DNA from: Pyropia haitanensis
Lineage: Eukaryota; Rhodophyta; Bangiophyceae; Bangiales; Bangiaceae
Length of the DNA: 64,000 nucleotides
Reading direction: 5' to 3'
NCBI GenBank assembly: GCA_008729055.1
Contig: SDUX01000001.1
Span: 1 to 64,000, forward strand
In this document: positions 22,681-34,720 of the stretch, one piece after another
How positions within the stretch are numbered: position 1 is the stretch's first letter
How the letters are laid out: each line of letters begins with the position of its first letter
Translations under genes and position numbers: made by a program
The notes under the pieces: model-generated
Databases searched by the model: none
Seen by the model: only the letters and a program-made list of their open reading frames with translations
What the model was told of the DNA's origin: nothing

Positions 22681-24728
22681 TCACCTCCCCTCCCCCCCCC
22701 CCCCTTCTCCGCGGCCTCCCGCGCCCGCTTCATCCCCGCGCGCTTGCTCGTCAGCCCCACGCCCGCCCCCCCCCCCCCGCCACCCGCTCCGCCGCCGCGT
22801 ACACGTCCACCCCCCGCGGGGGCGCCACAAACCCGTCCAGCCGCCGCGCCGCCGCCGCCCCCGCCGCTGCGCCCGCCGCCGCCGCGCCGCCCACCCCCGC
22901 CGCACGCCCGCCGCTGCCGACGGCCGGGACCCGCGGCGGGCCGCCGCCGCCCGGCCGCTCCCCGCCGGGCACCCACCGGACGGCCACCTCGCCGCCGCCG
23001 TTGCCGGTGAAGAGCGTCTGGGACGGGCGGTGGTAGGTGAGGGCGACGACCGTTGCGTTGGGGGGGGGGGGGGGAGCCGCCGGCCGGGTACGCCGGGCGT
23101 GGCGGTGTCGAGGAGGAGGAGCGAGGGGGGAGGAGGGGGGGGGGGGCGTGGGCCCACCCCAGTGTCGAGGGGGGGGCGGGGGGGGGGGGCGCTCGTGCCG
23201 GCAACCACGTACCGCGAGGTGGCACCAACTGGGGTGGGGAGAGGTGGGGGGGGGGGGGGGGGTGAGGGGAGACGGGCACGACGGCGGCGTCAACGACCGG
23301 CACAGCCAGGGGGGAAGCACCAAAGCCACGGCAGCACGCCGCCCCACACCGTCAGCCACCGCGCCGTCCGCCGCAGCGACGGCCGCCGCCACCCCTGCCC
23401 GCCACCCGCTGCCGCCGCCGCTGCCCGACGCCGCCCGCCGTCACCCCTGCGCACCACCCCCCCCCGCCGCAACGCCTCACGCCGCCGCCACCCCCCCCCC
23501 CTCCCCGCGGTCGTGCGGCGGGCCCGCAGGCGGCCGCACCGCCGCCGCCCGCCGCGCCCCCCCCCCCCCCCCCCTTCTCCCCCCGGGACACACGTACCAA
23601 ACGCGACGCCCGTCGACTCGTGCACCGCCGGCAGGCCGCCCCACACGCCCACCGGCGCCTCCACCCGCCGGCAGTCCCACACCCGCACCGCGTCGTCCAG
23701 CGAGCGCGTCGCGAGCCGCGGGGACGCCGCCCCCGCCCCCCCCCCACCCCCCGCCGCGGGCGCGACGGCCAGCCCCGACACGGCCGCCGCGGCCGCCCCC
23801 CCCGCCGCGTCGGTCCCCCCAGCCGGCCGGTCCCCCGGCGCGCGGCCATCGTACAGCCACACGCCGCCGGCCGTCGTCGCCACCACCCACACCCCGTCGG
23901 CGGCGGCCACCGCCGACGGGCGGGCGCGGCCGCGCGCGGCGGCGCCCCCCGCCGCGCCGCCCCTCTGGACCGTCGGCAGCCGCCACACCCGCAGCTGCCG
24001 CCGCACATCCGCCGCGTCCCACGTGCGCAGCGTCCCGTCCGACGCGGCCGAGGCAAAGACGCTCCCCGCCCCCCCCCCCCCACCCCCCCCCCCAGTCGCC
24101 ACGCGACGCCCGTCACGGGCGCGGCGTGCCCCCTGCAGCGGCTGACATCATGCAGGTAGCCGTCCCCCTCCGGCGTCACCCCCCGCTCCCCCCCCTCCCG
24201 CCCCAGCACCGCCACCCCCCGCCCCCCCCCCGCGGCGAGCAGCAGCGGCTGCCCGCCGCCGGGCGGGGACCACGCGGCCGCCACCAGCGGCAGCCCCCCC
24301 GACGGGTGGACCACCCGGAAGGCGCGGAGGGGCACCCCGGGCGTCCGCGCGGTGGGCAGGTCGTACAGGTGGAGGGCGCCGTCAGTCGACGCGGACGCGA
24401 GCCGCACGCCCGCCGCGTCAATGGCCAGCGCCGTGACGGTGGCGGCGTGGGGGGTGCCGAGGGGGGTGGCGCCACGAAACGCGTCGGCGGGCAGCGTGTC
24501 GTCGTCGTCGTCGTCGTCGGTGGCGGTGGCGGCGGCGGCGGCCGCCGCGGCGGCGGGGTGGGAGGTGTCCTCGCCGCCGCCGCCGCCGCCGCCGCCGCCA
24601 ACGGTACCGCCACCGCCGCCGTCGTCCGCCGCGCCCGGCGGCGACGTGGACGCGGAGGAACCAGAGGAGGAGGAGGTGGCGCCCGACGAGGAGGAGGCGT
24701 AGTCGACCAGCGGCCGCCCCGTCGCCAT
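22681..24728 (-). CDS. WDR70/GAD-1-type WD40-repeat protein
   Basis: The ATG at 24728 (MATGRPLVDYASSSS) is followed by acidic low complexity and then WD repeats. Family-diagnostic blocks in order are TVTALAIDAAGVRLASASTD, then EGDGYLHDVSRCRGHAAPVT (matching the family's GDMYIRDLKNTKGH), ASDGTLRTWDAADVR, SPRLATRSLDDAVRVWD, GGLPAVHESTGVAFGT (matching LPNNYPETNVAF), ATVVALTYHRPSQTLFTG and the basic tail SKRAGMKRAREAAEK. The blocks lie in two or three frames, changing at C runs near 24080, 23580, 23070 and 22765. Either short introns or homopolymer miscounts separate them. The stop is probably the TGA at 22681. WDR70 proteins are nuclear and in other organisms are linked to chromatin/H2B ubiquitylation and DNA repair. 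The gene is convergent with the RnpA-like gene. Confidence 0.75.
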
Positions 24729-25770
24729 GACGGCCGCCGCCGAGGGAAGGGAAGGGTTGGGGGGGGGGGAGGAAAGGGGGAGGGGGGGAAGGGAAGGGGG
24801 GGGGGAAAGGAAGGGGGGAGAAGGGAAGACGTGAGGAGGGAGGGAGCGAGGAGGCGTCGAGGGGCAGAGCTTTGCCCGGCGCCACCACCGTCGGGTCGCG
24901 GCGTGGCGGGGGAGGGGCACGTCCGCGTCCCACACCGCGTCCGGGACGCAGCTGCCGCTTGCCGCGCACCAGCACGCGTGCCAAGAAGGCAGTGTCCAAG
25001 AGCGGGGTGATGGGATCCGCCTCTTGACAGACGAACGCCTACACGGGCATGGGAAGAAGACCCGCTCGCACGTCCTCGTACGGTACTGTACACCAGCACG
25101 AGAGCGCTGGCCGGGCGTTGCGGACGACGGATGGCGCACTGTCTTGCCTCCGGAAAAACAAATAGGAGCAACAGATCCTTGCAAACACAGAGGTGACACA
25201 GAGTGAGCGACCTGGACCAATCACGTGGCTTGCTGCGTAGCCACTGTCACTGGCGAGCCGTTTCCTGTTGCACGGATGCGATTGCCGGCACAGCTCCTCT
25301 CGGCAAGGCGTCGCCGGCGGGGCGTGAGGGAAGGGCGGGCGGGGCGCACGACGCGGGCGGGGCGCACGACGCGGGCGGCGCTCCAGCCCCTCGACTGTGC
25401 GCACGGGGCGCACGGCCGGGGCGAGCAGCGGCAAGGCCGGGCGGAAACCTTCCCTCCTCCTTCCGCGGCACCCCCCTGAGACGACCGTCGTGCCAGGATG
25501 CCCGCCGGGTGGGCGGTGGACGGGTGGGCTGCCTGGCGGGGCCGGCCAGACGGGTGGCCGGGGCCAGACGGATGGCCGGCCAAGCGGCCGAGGGGGGGGG
25601 ACTGGGCGCGTACGCGACCGCCCCGCGGCCGGCACCGCCATTGCCCCCCCCCGCTCAGCCCCCCCCTTCCCCAAAGAAAAAGATACAAGCACACGCCGAG
25701 AAAACAAAGAAGAACAAAATAAAAAAATACCCGCGCACGACCCTGACGTCCACGCCGCGGCGGGGGCGCG
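24729..25770. other. Intergenic, no gene supported
   Basis: A G/A-rich stretch (24735-24860) lies just upstream of the WDR70 start and may be its leader. A short tandem duplication CGGGCGGGGCGCACGACG occurs at 25338-25374. An A-rich segment (25671-25731), read on the minus strand, is T-rich and lies where the 3' end of the large upstream minus-strand gene is expected. Confidence 0.5.
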
Positions 25771-26005
25771 TCATCCCCCCCCCCCCGCTCCACCCCCCCC
25801 CCTGTCGCGCCTCGGCCGCCACCTCGGCCGCGACCGCCGCGTACAGCGCGTCGGCCTCGGCCGCCGTCGCCGCGCGGTCGCGGGCGGCGGCCAGGCGCAG
25901 GGCGGCCAGCTTGGCCGCCAGGCCGGCCGGGGGGAGCCGGGTGACGACCCGCCGCCGCCGCCGGGGGGGGAGCCGGGGGGGGGGGACGGCGCCAGCGGTA
26001 GGGGC

Positions 26006-26037
<32 letters not shown>

Positions 26038-26240
26038 GGCCGCGTCGTCCGAGGCAACCGACCTGGCGGCGCTCGCCGGGCGGCGGCGGAAGGTGCCCGC
26101 CAGCCGCCGGCGGGGCGCGTGCGCGGCCGCGGCCGCGGCCGCCGCTGGCAGCAACGGCGGCGGCGACGACGCGGCGGCGGCAGTGGCGGCGCCGACGCCG
26201 ACGCCGCCACGCGCCGCCGCCGCCGCGCCGGCCGACAGCA

Positions 26241-26274
<34 letters not shown>

Positions 26275-26603
26275 CCGCCGCCGCCGCGGCGACGGCGGGG
26301 CGGGCGCCGGCGACGTGGTGGCGGCGGCGGCGGCGGCGGCGGCAGCGGTGGCTGTCCCGGCCGACGCGGCGGCGCCCGCCGCCGCGGGCACGTCCAGGCC
26401 CGTTGCGGTCGCCACCGCGCGCACCACCCGGCCCGCCGCGTCGACGAGGCGCCACCGCCCGGCGGCGGCGCCGCCGCCGCCACTCGCAGTGGTACCGCAC
26501 GCGCCGCCGCCGCCGCCTCCGCCCACACCCGCACCCGCACCCGCGGCGGTCGCCGCCAAGGTCGGTGCCGCCGCCGCGGCGCCAGCAAGCGCGCCCCACC
26601 CGC

Positions 26604-26634
<31 letters not shown>

Positions 26635-28452
26635 GCCGCCACCGCCGCCGCCACCGCCGCCGCCGCCGCCACCGCCGTCCGCGGCGCGGCCGTATCCCCC
26701 CACCGGCGGTGCGCCCGGCCCGATGGACGACGTCCGGCGGTGCCCCCTCCCCCCCCTCCCCCCCCCCTCCCCCGACCGCGGCCGCCGCCGCCGCGCCGCC
26801 TCAAACGACCGGTGCGACGCCCAGCTACCGCCGCCGTCCGACCCCGCCCCCTCCTCAGCGCCAACGTCGCTGCCCGTGTCTGGCGGCGGGGGGGAGGCCG
26901 GCGTGACCCCGGACGCCCCCGCCAGCGCCGCCGCCGCCGCAGCGGCGTAGCGCGCGAGCAGCGCGTCGTCTGGGTAGGCCGCCGCCGCGGCGGCAACGGC
27001 GGCGGCGGCGCCGCGCACCTCGGCGCGGCGGCGGGGGCCCTCGGCGCCCGCTACGAGCGCGCCGAGCGCAAAGACCGCCGCGGCGACGGCGTCGCGGCGG
27101 CCGCCGCCGCCACCGCCGCCGCCGCCACCGCGGCACGCGGCGAGTGCGCCAAGGACGACCGGGATGGCGCCCGCGGCGGCCGCGTCGGCCTGCAGCGGCG
27201 GGCACCGCCAAACCGTCACGCCCAGCGCGGAGGCGGCGCCCTCCATCGCGGCCGCCGCGTCGGCGGCGGCGGCGGCGGGGTGGTCGGCGGCAGCCGCCTC
27301 GGCGGCCGCGTCAGTCGCGGCAACGAGCGCCGCGACGGCCGCGCCGACGACGCCCGCGTCGACCGCGGCGGTGCGCGCGAGCCGGTGCGCGCGCATGCCG
27401 TTTGCCAGCGCCGTCCCCGCGGCGGCGACGAGCACCAGCGGCGGCGGGTCGGCCGGCGCGCCGCCCGCGCCGGCGTCGGCGGAGCCACCATCACCACCGC
27501 CACCGCCGCCACCCCCACCACCGTCACCACCCCCACGGCCCGCGACAACGTCCGCGACGGCCGCGTCGAGCGCGTCCACGACGACCGCCATCCCCCCCGC
27601 GAGCGTCCAGTCATCGACAAACGGCGCGCACCCGAGCGACAGCGTCGCGACGACCGACAGCAGCGCGTGGCGGGCGGCGGCGGCTCCGCGCGGGGAGCCC
27701 GCGCCGTCCGGCGGCGGATGCGCCCGCCACGCGGCGAGCAGCACCCCCGCCGCGCCGCTGTTGGCGACCATCGCCTTGAGCGGCGGCACCCCCGCGACGC
27801 AGCCCCCAATCGCCGCGCACGCGGGAAGGAGCACGTCCAGCCGGCCGGGGTGGATGCCGAGGGCGGCCGTCAGCGGGTCCACCCCGGCCTCGGCCTCGCC
27901 ATCGTCGTCGGCGGCAGCGGTGCTGACAACCCCGCCACCCCCGCCGCCACCATTGTCGCCGTCGACGTCGCCGCCGCCGCCACCGCCGCCCCCGTCGCCG
28001 CCGCCGTCGACCACACGCGGGGCACCCCCACCCCCCGCCCCCCGCCAGCCGGCGGCCCCCCACCCCCGCGCGAGCCGCCGCCCGACCTCCCCCCCCCCCC
28101 CACGCCCACAATCGCGGCGACCGCCCCCACCGCCGCCGCCGCCACCTCCCCGTCCACCGCCCAGGCGGCCGCCACGCGGAGCGCCGCGTCGAGCCCGCCC
28201 GACAGCAGCGCGGCCGCGTACGCCGCCGCGCCCCGCCGCACCGCCCGCGACGGGTCGCCGAGCGCGGCGGCGGCGGCGGCAACGGCGGCGGCCGCGTGCA
28301 GCGCGACGCCCCGCTCGTCGGGCAGCCGCGCGGCGGCGGTGAGGAGCGCGCGCAGCGCGACGGGGGGGAGGGGGGGGGCGACCGCCGCGATCGCGTGGAG
28401 AGCGGCCGCCGCGGACGCCGCGGCGGCGGCGGCCGCGTCGACGCGGGCCGCC

Positions 28453-28507
<55 letters not shown>

Positions 28508-28567
28508 CGGCGTCCCCCATGGCGGGGGGTTCCCCCCCTCCCCCCCCGCCCCCGCCGCCGCCCCCAC

Positions 28568-28605
<38 letters not shown>

Positions 28606-28740
28606 GCGTCATAGTCGGCAACGGCGGCGAGGAGGGCGAGCGCCGCTGCGGCGGCCCCCCCCCCCCCCCCAGCGCCGCCACCGCCGCCGGCGGCAGCGCC
28701 GGCGGCACCCCCCCCAGCGCCGGCGGCACCCCCCCCAGCG

Positions 28741-28771
<31 letters not shown>

Positions 28772-29295
28772 CCCCCGGTGCACCCGCGCCGTCGCGGCGA
28801 GCGCACCCACCGCCGCCGCCACCACCCCGTCCTCATCATTCTCCGCGCACAGCTCGGCAACGACCGCCGCCGGCGGCCGGCCCGCCGCGATGAGCGCCGA
28901 CAGCGTCGTCGCCGCGACGGTGACCGTCGCGGCGTCGACGGGGACGGCGGCGGCGGCGGCGGTCGCGGCGGCCGCGGCGAGGCCGCCGACGCCCGCCGCG
29001 GCGAGCGCGGCCGCCGCGCCCGGGCCCGCCGCCGCGGTCGCGGCCGCCGCGATGAGCGCCGCGGCGGTGAGGGACGGCGACGCGCCGCGGGGGGGGGAGC
29101 CCGCCGCGACGATCGCCGCGGCGGCGCGGGCGGCCACGTCGGGGGGGAGCGGCTCGGGGGGGCGCCGCGCCGCGGGGGGGGGGGCGCCGCGGCCGCGCCG
29201 CCGAGAGGCTGCGGCGGGAGGCACCGCCCCCGCCGACGGCGACGGCGGCATGGGTGTCTCGTCGGGTGACGCGCCCCCTGCCGCGCCAGGGGCGC

Positions 29296-29332
<37 letters not shown>

Positions 29333-30349
29333 GCCGCCGCCGACGGCGGCCGCCCACAGCTCGAGCGCGGCGGTGACGAGCGCGTCGTCGCCGGCCGCGA
29401 CGGCCACCCCGGTGGCAGCGTCGAGGGCGTCGAGGAGCGCCACCCGCACCTCCCGCCGCCCCGCCCGCCGGCGGTTGGCGTCGGCGCCAACCGCCACGGT
29501 GAGGACGCCCACCAGCGCCGCGGCGCGCCGCCTCTCCGTGGCGCTCCCCGCGGCGGCCGCGGTCGCCGCGGCAGCCGCCGCCGCGGCGAGCCGCGTGAGC
29601 CCCCCGCGCCCACCCACCGCCGCCCGCGCGGCGGCGGCGGCCGGCGACTCGACGAGGAGGACGAGCGCCTTGGCCGCCTCGGCCGCCGCGGCGGCCGGCG
29701 TCGACGCGGCGCCCGCCGGCCCGGCCTCGCGGACCGCGGCGGCGACGAGCGCCTCCACCCCGCCCGCCGCCACTACCGCCCGCTTGGCCGCCGGGTCCCG
29801 CCGCGCCAGCAGGCCCAGCACCGCCGCCCGCGAGGGCGCGTCGCGGTCGCCGCCAGTCGCGGCGTCGCGAAGCTCAGCAACCAGCCGCTCCACCAACGTA
29901 GGGCCACCACCGCCACCGCCGGCGGTGGCTGTGTACAGCGGCACCCGCACCGACCGTGGCGGCCGCCCGAGCAGCACGTTGCGGAGCGCGGTGAGGGCGC
30001 CCGCGTGGCCCGCCGCGGCGGCCGCGCCTAGCGCCGCCACCCCCCCCGCGTGCCGCGCCGCCGCTGCCCGCGCCGCCGCCACCGCCGACGCCCCCGCCGA
30101 CGATGTCAACGCCGACGCCGACGACGAGGCCGACGCTGACACCGACGCCGACGCCGACGGTGAGGACGACGCCGCCGTCGCGGCCACAACGGCGCGGAGG
30201 GCGGCGGCGGTCGGCGCGTGGGGGGTGGCGGCGTCGTGCCCGCCGCCGCCGCAAGCGCATCGAGGAGAGCGGGCAGGGAAAAGGTCGCGGGCGCGGTCAG
30301 CGCCGCCACCTGCGCGTCGGTGAGGGCGCCACCGCCGCCGCCACCGCCG

Positions 30350-30396
<47 letters not shown>

Positions 30397-30682
30397 TCCG
30401 CCTCCGCCGATGCCACTACCGCCGCCGCCACCACCGGCGCCGCCACTGCCGCCGTTGCCACCGCTGCCGCCGCCGCTGCCGCCGCGTCCAGCCGGGCCGC
30501 CCGGGCCCGGCGGCAGCGGGCCGGTCCGCGCGCCACGCCGCCGCCGCAGCGCGCTGCTGTCCAACAGCGGCGGCAGGTCGGCCCGCGACGCGGGCCGCGT
30601 GCCGCCTGCGGGGGCGGGCGGCGACGGCGACAGCGCCGCCGCCGTGACGGCGCGGCTCGCCGGGCCGCCGCCGCCGCCACCG

Positions 30683-30713
<31 letters not shown>

Positions 30714-31064
30714 CGTTGCCGTCGCCGTCGCTGCCGTCAAAGCTCCCCCCGACCGCGCTGCCGCCCGAGCTGATGCCGCCGCCACCCCCGCCACCGCCCC
30801 CGTTCCCGTCACTGCCGTCGTCGCTGCTGCTGCCGGGCACGCCCGTGACGCGCTCCAGCGGCAGCGCCGCCGCCAGGCCGGCCACCCCAGACGCCGACGA
30901 TGGCGCGGCTGCGGCGGCGGCGGCCGCGGCGGCGGCCGCCGCCGCCGCTGACGTGGCGCGCGTCAGCCGTCGCGGCGACGGCGACACGCCCGCGGCGGCC
31001 GCGCCCGCCGCGCCCGCCGTCGCGGACCGCGTCACCCGGCTCGGCGTTGGCGGCGACCGCACCC

Positions 31065-31095
<31 letters not shown>

Positions 31096-32066
31096 CGCCG
31101 TCGCCGACCGCGTCACCCGGCGCGGCGTCGACGGCGGCCAGACGCCCATGGCCGCCGCCGCCACGTCTGCCGCCGCCGCGTCGGCCGCCGCCGCCGGCGT
31201 AGCCGCCGACGCGGGCCGCGCCCCACGCGCGGGCGTCGGCCCCTCCGCGGCCGCCGCCTCTGCCTCGGCCGCCGCTGCTGCTGCCGCCGCCGCCGCGGCC
31301 GTCGCTGACCGCGTCACCCGACCGGGCGTCGGCGGCAGCACGCCCGCTGCTGCCGCCGCAGCCGCGTCGGCACCCGCCCGGGACGACCGCCGCCGCGACG
31401 ACCGCCGCACGGCGGGGGTGGCCGCCGCCGCCGCCGCCGCCGCCGCGGGCGGCGGCGCCCCGCCCGCCGCTGCGGCTGCAGACCCGTCTGCCCGCCGTGA
31501 CGGCCGGCCGCCGCTGCCAGCGGCCGCCGCGGGGGACCGCGCCGCTGGGGGCGGCGGCGGTGATGGGGCGGGCGGCGCTGGCGGGGCGGGGGGGGCGCCG
31601 CCGCCGGCCGCCCAGCCCCAGCCTCCCCCCGGCGTCCACCCCCCCCCCGCCGTGGCACCGCCCGTGACCGGGTAGAGCGGCACGTCGCCGGCGGCGCCCC
31701 ACTCCGCCCCCGCCACGGCAGGGACGACGGAGGGGTAGAGCGGCGGCGGCGGCGGCGGCGGCGGCGGCATCTCCCCTCCCCCTGGCGAGGTGCCAGCGGC
31801 GGAGGCGGCGGTGGTGGTGGTGGTGGTGGTGGTGGGGACGGAGGTGGTGGTGGCGGGGGCGCCGGTAAAGAGCCGCGGGTAGAGGGCGTCGAGGTCGTCG
31901 GCGAGCGGGGCGGCGTCGAGGAGCGCGGCGACCTCGTCGGCGCGCAAGACGGCCGACGCGGAGGGGGAGAGGCCCGCCAGGGAGAAGCGGCTGGGGGGGG
32001 GAGGGGGGGGCGCCGCCGTCGGGGAGGCGGCGGGCGCGGGGGGGGGGGGGCTGGCCGCGTCGGCAT
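25771..32066 (-). CDS. Giant armadillo-like repeat protein, function unknown
   Basis: One minus-strand gene is inferred from three successive frames. The N-terminal part (32066-30190) has a helical start SRFSLAGLSPSASAVLRADE, then Pro/Ala/Ser-rich sequence with four repeats around TPxRVTRSATA (31336, 31137, 31055, 30990). The middle and C-terminal parts (30190-26950) are Ala-rich helical repeats of ARM type, for example AGALTALRNVLLGRPPR, KRAVVAAGGVEALVAAAVRE, VPPLKAMVANSGAAGVLLAA and AGAIPVVLGALAACR. A Gly-rich linker and a helical tail AGLAAKLAALRLAAARDRAA (about 25900) follow. Frame changes coincide with (GCC)n or homopolymer tracts. ARM arrays are protein-binding scaffolds; no specific family could be named. 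The start is probably MPTRPAPP at 32066. The exact exon structure is unresolved. Confidence 0.5.
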
Positions 32067-32114
32067 GGTGCGCGGTTGCCGCGGAAGCGGGAGGAGCGGG
32101 CGGGTGGGGACGGT

Positions 32115-32173
32115 GGCGGTGGTGGTGGGTGGTGGTGGTGGTGGTGGTGGTGGTGGTGGTGGTGGTGGTGGTG
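32115..32173. repeat. (GGT)n microsatellite
   Basis: About 16 near-perfect GGT units just upstream of the putative start of the ARM-repeat gene. A shorter (GGT)n occurs at 31812-31836 inside it, giving a poly-Thr run on the minus strand. Confidence 0.85.
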
Positions 32174-32776
32174 ATACAAACGTGGGTGTTGTGGGGGTAG
32201 GGAGGAAGAAAGGGGGAAAGCGCCCTCGGTCCCTGGTGGTGACGGAGGCGGGAGGCAGCACGCTGTGCGTGGGGATGGAGGGGGATGGGCGGAGGGGGTG
32301 GGTTCGTGGGCGCCGCCGCGGGGCCGTCCGGGGGTGGCGGCTGACCCCCTACGATTACACTGTGGCCGGCGGTGCGCCAACCGTGCACGGGGCGCATGCG
32401 TGTACACGGGGGTGGGCACTTCTTTTTTTTGGTTTTTCCTATTCCGTGGATAGAGCGCTGTCCCGTGTCACAAGCGGCACTGCTGTGCAGCGCATAGTAC
32501 TTGGATTGGTAGTGGAGCCCTCGGTCCGCCAACACAGTCCATGCATTTTCAGGCGGACCGCCCGATCTCTTTGCTCAAGACCATGGTGGGGGCTACATCT
32601 ATGCCAGAAGAACAGCAGAGACCAACCGGTCGTTTCAAGCCGAGGCCCATTCTCCGGCATTTGCGCCGCGCGCCCCGCGTGACCACCAAGGCCTGCCGCT
32701 GTTGCAGCGACTTGGCCATGGCGTGCGCCAGCTTCCGCGCTGCATTCTGCCAGCTCCCCCCCCCCGTGACGACACC

Positions 32777-33539
32777 ATGCCCTCCACCACCGACGCGATA
32801 ACGCGGCGTAACGAAGCGGAGCTCCGCTCTGGCGCCGCCTTCCACCCGCCCGCCTCGTGGCACGCTGAGTTTGCCGCCTCCCCCTGGGTCTACATTGGCA
32901 ACCTGCCGGCCGCCGCGACCGAGGGCGACGTCCTCGCCGTCGCGGAGCAGGTCGGCACCGCCGCGGCCATCCGCCTCGCGCGGGACCCGTCGACCGGCGC
33001 CCGCCGCGGCTACGGCTGGCTGCGGTACGTGGACCCGCGCAGCTGCGTGCTGGCGGTGGACAACCTGGGGGGGGTGCCCGTCGGCGGGCGCCCGCTGGTC
33101 GTGGACCACGTCAAGGAGTACCGGCCGGGGCCGGTGGGCGACGACGGCCGGCCTGCAGAGATGGACCTGCTGGGGGGAGGGGAGGATGAGGAGGAGGAGG
33201 AGGAGGAGGCGGAGGGGGGGGGGCAGGCACGGGAGGGGCGGGGGGGCACCCCGCCGGGGAGTGCCTCGCCGCGGCGGGAGCGGGAGGACCGGCGGCGGCG
33301 GCAGCGGCGGCGGCGGCAGCGGTCGCGGGAGCCCGCCGAGGGCGCGGACGAGCGGCGGCAGCGGCGGGTGCTTCGGCGGCTACAGCGGATGCGCCGGGCA
33401 GAGCGAGACGCGGATTCGACGACGGCAGCGCCGGGGGGGGGGGGCGCCGACGGAGTGGGGAACGGGGCTGCCGCCGGCGGTGGCAATGACGGCGGCGGCA
33501 GCAGCAGTGGCGGTGAAGGTGGCGGCGGCGGCGGCCGAC

Positions 33540-33600
<61 letters not shown>

Positions 33601-34015
33601 GGGCGGCGGCGGCGGTGGCGGTGGCGGCGCGCCTGGGCGAGGCGCGGCGGCGGGCGTGGCCGGCCGGCTGCCGGCAGGGGCGGCGGCCGACGCCGCGGTG
33701 ACCACTGGCGCGGCGGGTCGCGCCGACGCGGGCGGCGGCGACCGCGTGGGCGGCGTCTCCCCCCAGCGTCGTGTGCTAGAGCGCAGGGCGGCGGACCACC
33801 CGCCCGGCCGGGGGAGGCGCCCGCTCGCGTCATCAACGGCGGCGGCGGCGCCGCCGCCGCCGCCGTCGGCAGCAGCAGCAGAGGCGGCGGCGGTGGCGGC
33901 GGCACGTCGGGAGCGCAAGGCGGAGCGCGCGGCCATCCGCGCGGCGCGGGAGGCGCGCCGGTCGGGCGGCCAGCGGGGCGGGGGGGGGGGGGGGCGGCTG
34001 GCCGCCGCGCCTTGA
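32777..34015 (+). CDS. RBMX2/IST3-type splicing factor (RRM protein)
   Basis: The ATG at 32777 gives MPSTTDAITRRNEAELRSG, matching the family's short N-terminal ..INELNEAEL.. helix; the context GACACCATGC also favours it. Residues about 28-115 form one RRM: SWHAEFAASPWVYIGNLPAA (RNP2 VYIGNL), TEGDVLAVAEQVG, IRLARDPSTGARRGYGWLRY (RNP1 RGYGWLRY), then the diagnostic VLAVDNLGGVPVGGRPLVVD followed by HVKEYRPG. In yeast and animals this protein (Ist3/Snu17, RBMX2) sits in the RES complex of the spliceosome with Bud13 and Pml1. The remaining 290 residues are acidic (a Glu run), then Arg-rich, Gly-rich and Ala-rich low complexity, longer than usual. The frame is open throughout, with 412 residues and no intron. 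Confidence 0.88.
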
Positions 34016-34720
34016 CGACACGCTGGGGGCGCCCCGCGGGGTGGTAAGGGCATCTGGGTTTGGGCGGGCGGCTTGTGGTGGAGGGGGGTTGCGGGGGCGG
34101 CGGCTGAGGCTGTGGCCGCGCTCTTGTGCGGGGAACACGCAGTGGGGGGCGGCGGTGGGCGCCCGACCAACGGCTGCGGGGCGGGGTCCCATTGTGCGGG
34201 CGCGCGGTGAGCCAGCAGCGTGGAACGGGCGTGGCGGTCGCGGGGGCAGACTGCGCTGGCCAGTGACGCTGCGGGCCAGGGTGCGCGACAGTGGGAGGGG
34301 GGTGGCGAACATGTTGACGCAGGCCGTCGTGTACAAGGCAATCATCGTGTGGCTTGTGCTTTGCCCTTTCCCTCTCGCCAACGTCCTTTGCCAAGAGTCC
34401 GAGCAACTGCGGGTGGTGAGAGTCGACTGCAGAGCACGAATCCCATGAGGATGTGGAGGACATGGACACCACTCTGATGCGTCTGCATCGGCCAAGTGCC
34501 GAGAGCCGTCACGGACGGCGGCGAGGAGAGCAGAGATGAAAAAGAAAAACAGTATATGAACAAAAACTAATGCCGAGAGGGAAGAAACGTTCATCAAAAA
34601 AGAGAGGAAAAGACAATAGTACACCAGCGGCCACGCCTATGCGGCCACAAGCCGCGGGCCGCCACAAAAAAACGGTCGCCAAGTGTCGGCAACGTCCTCC
34701 ACGGTGGCCAGCGTCGCCAT
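34016..34720. other. Intergenic between convergent genes
   Basis: No protein-like frame. The last 200 bp is A-rich on the plus strand (for example GAAAAAGAAAAACAGTATAT near 34539), hence T-rich downstream of the EF-3 stop, where its 3' UTR and polyadenylation region should be. Confidence 0.5.

Noticed and set aside
26119..28614. 831-residue plus-strand frame rich in Ala, Arg and Pro
   Set aside because: It is the complement of the ARM-repeat gene; composition is that of (GCC)n tracts, and the minus strand has the helical repeat pattern.
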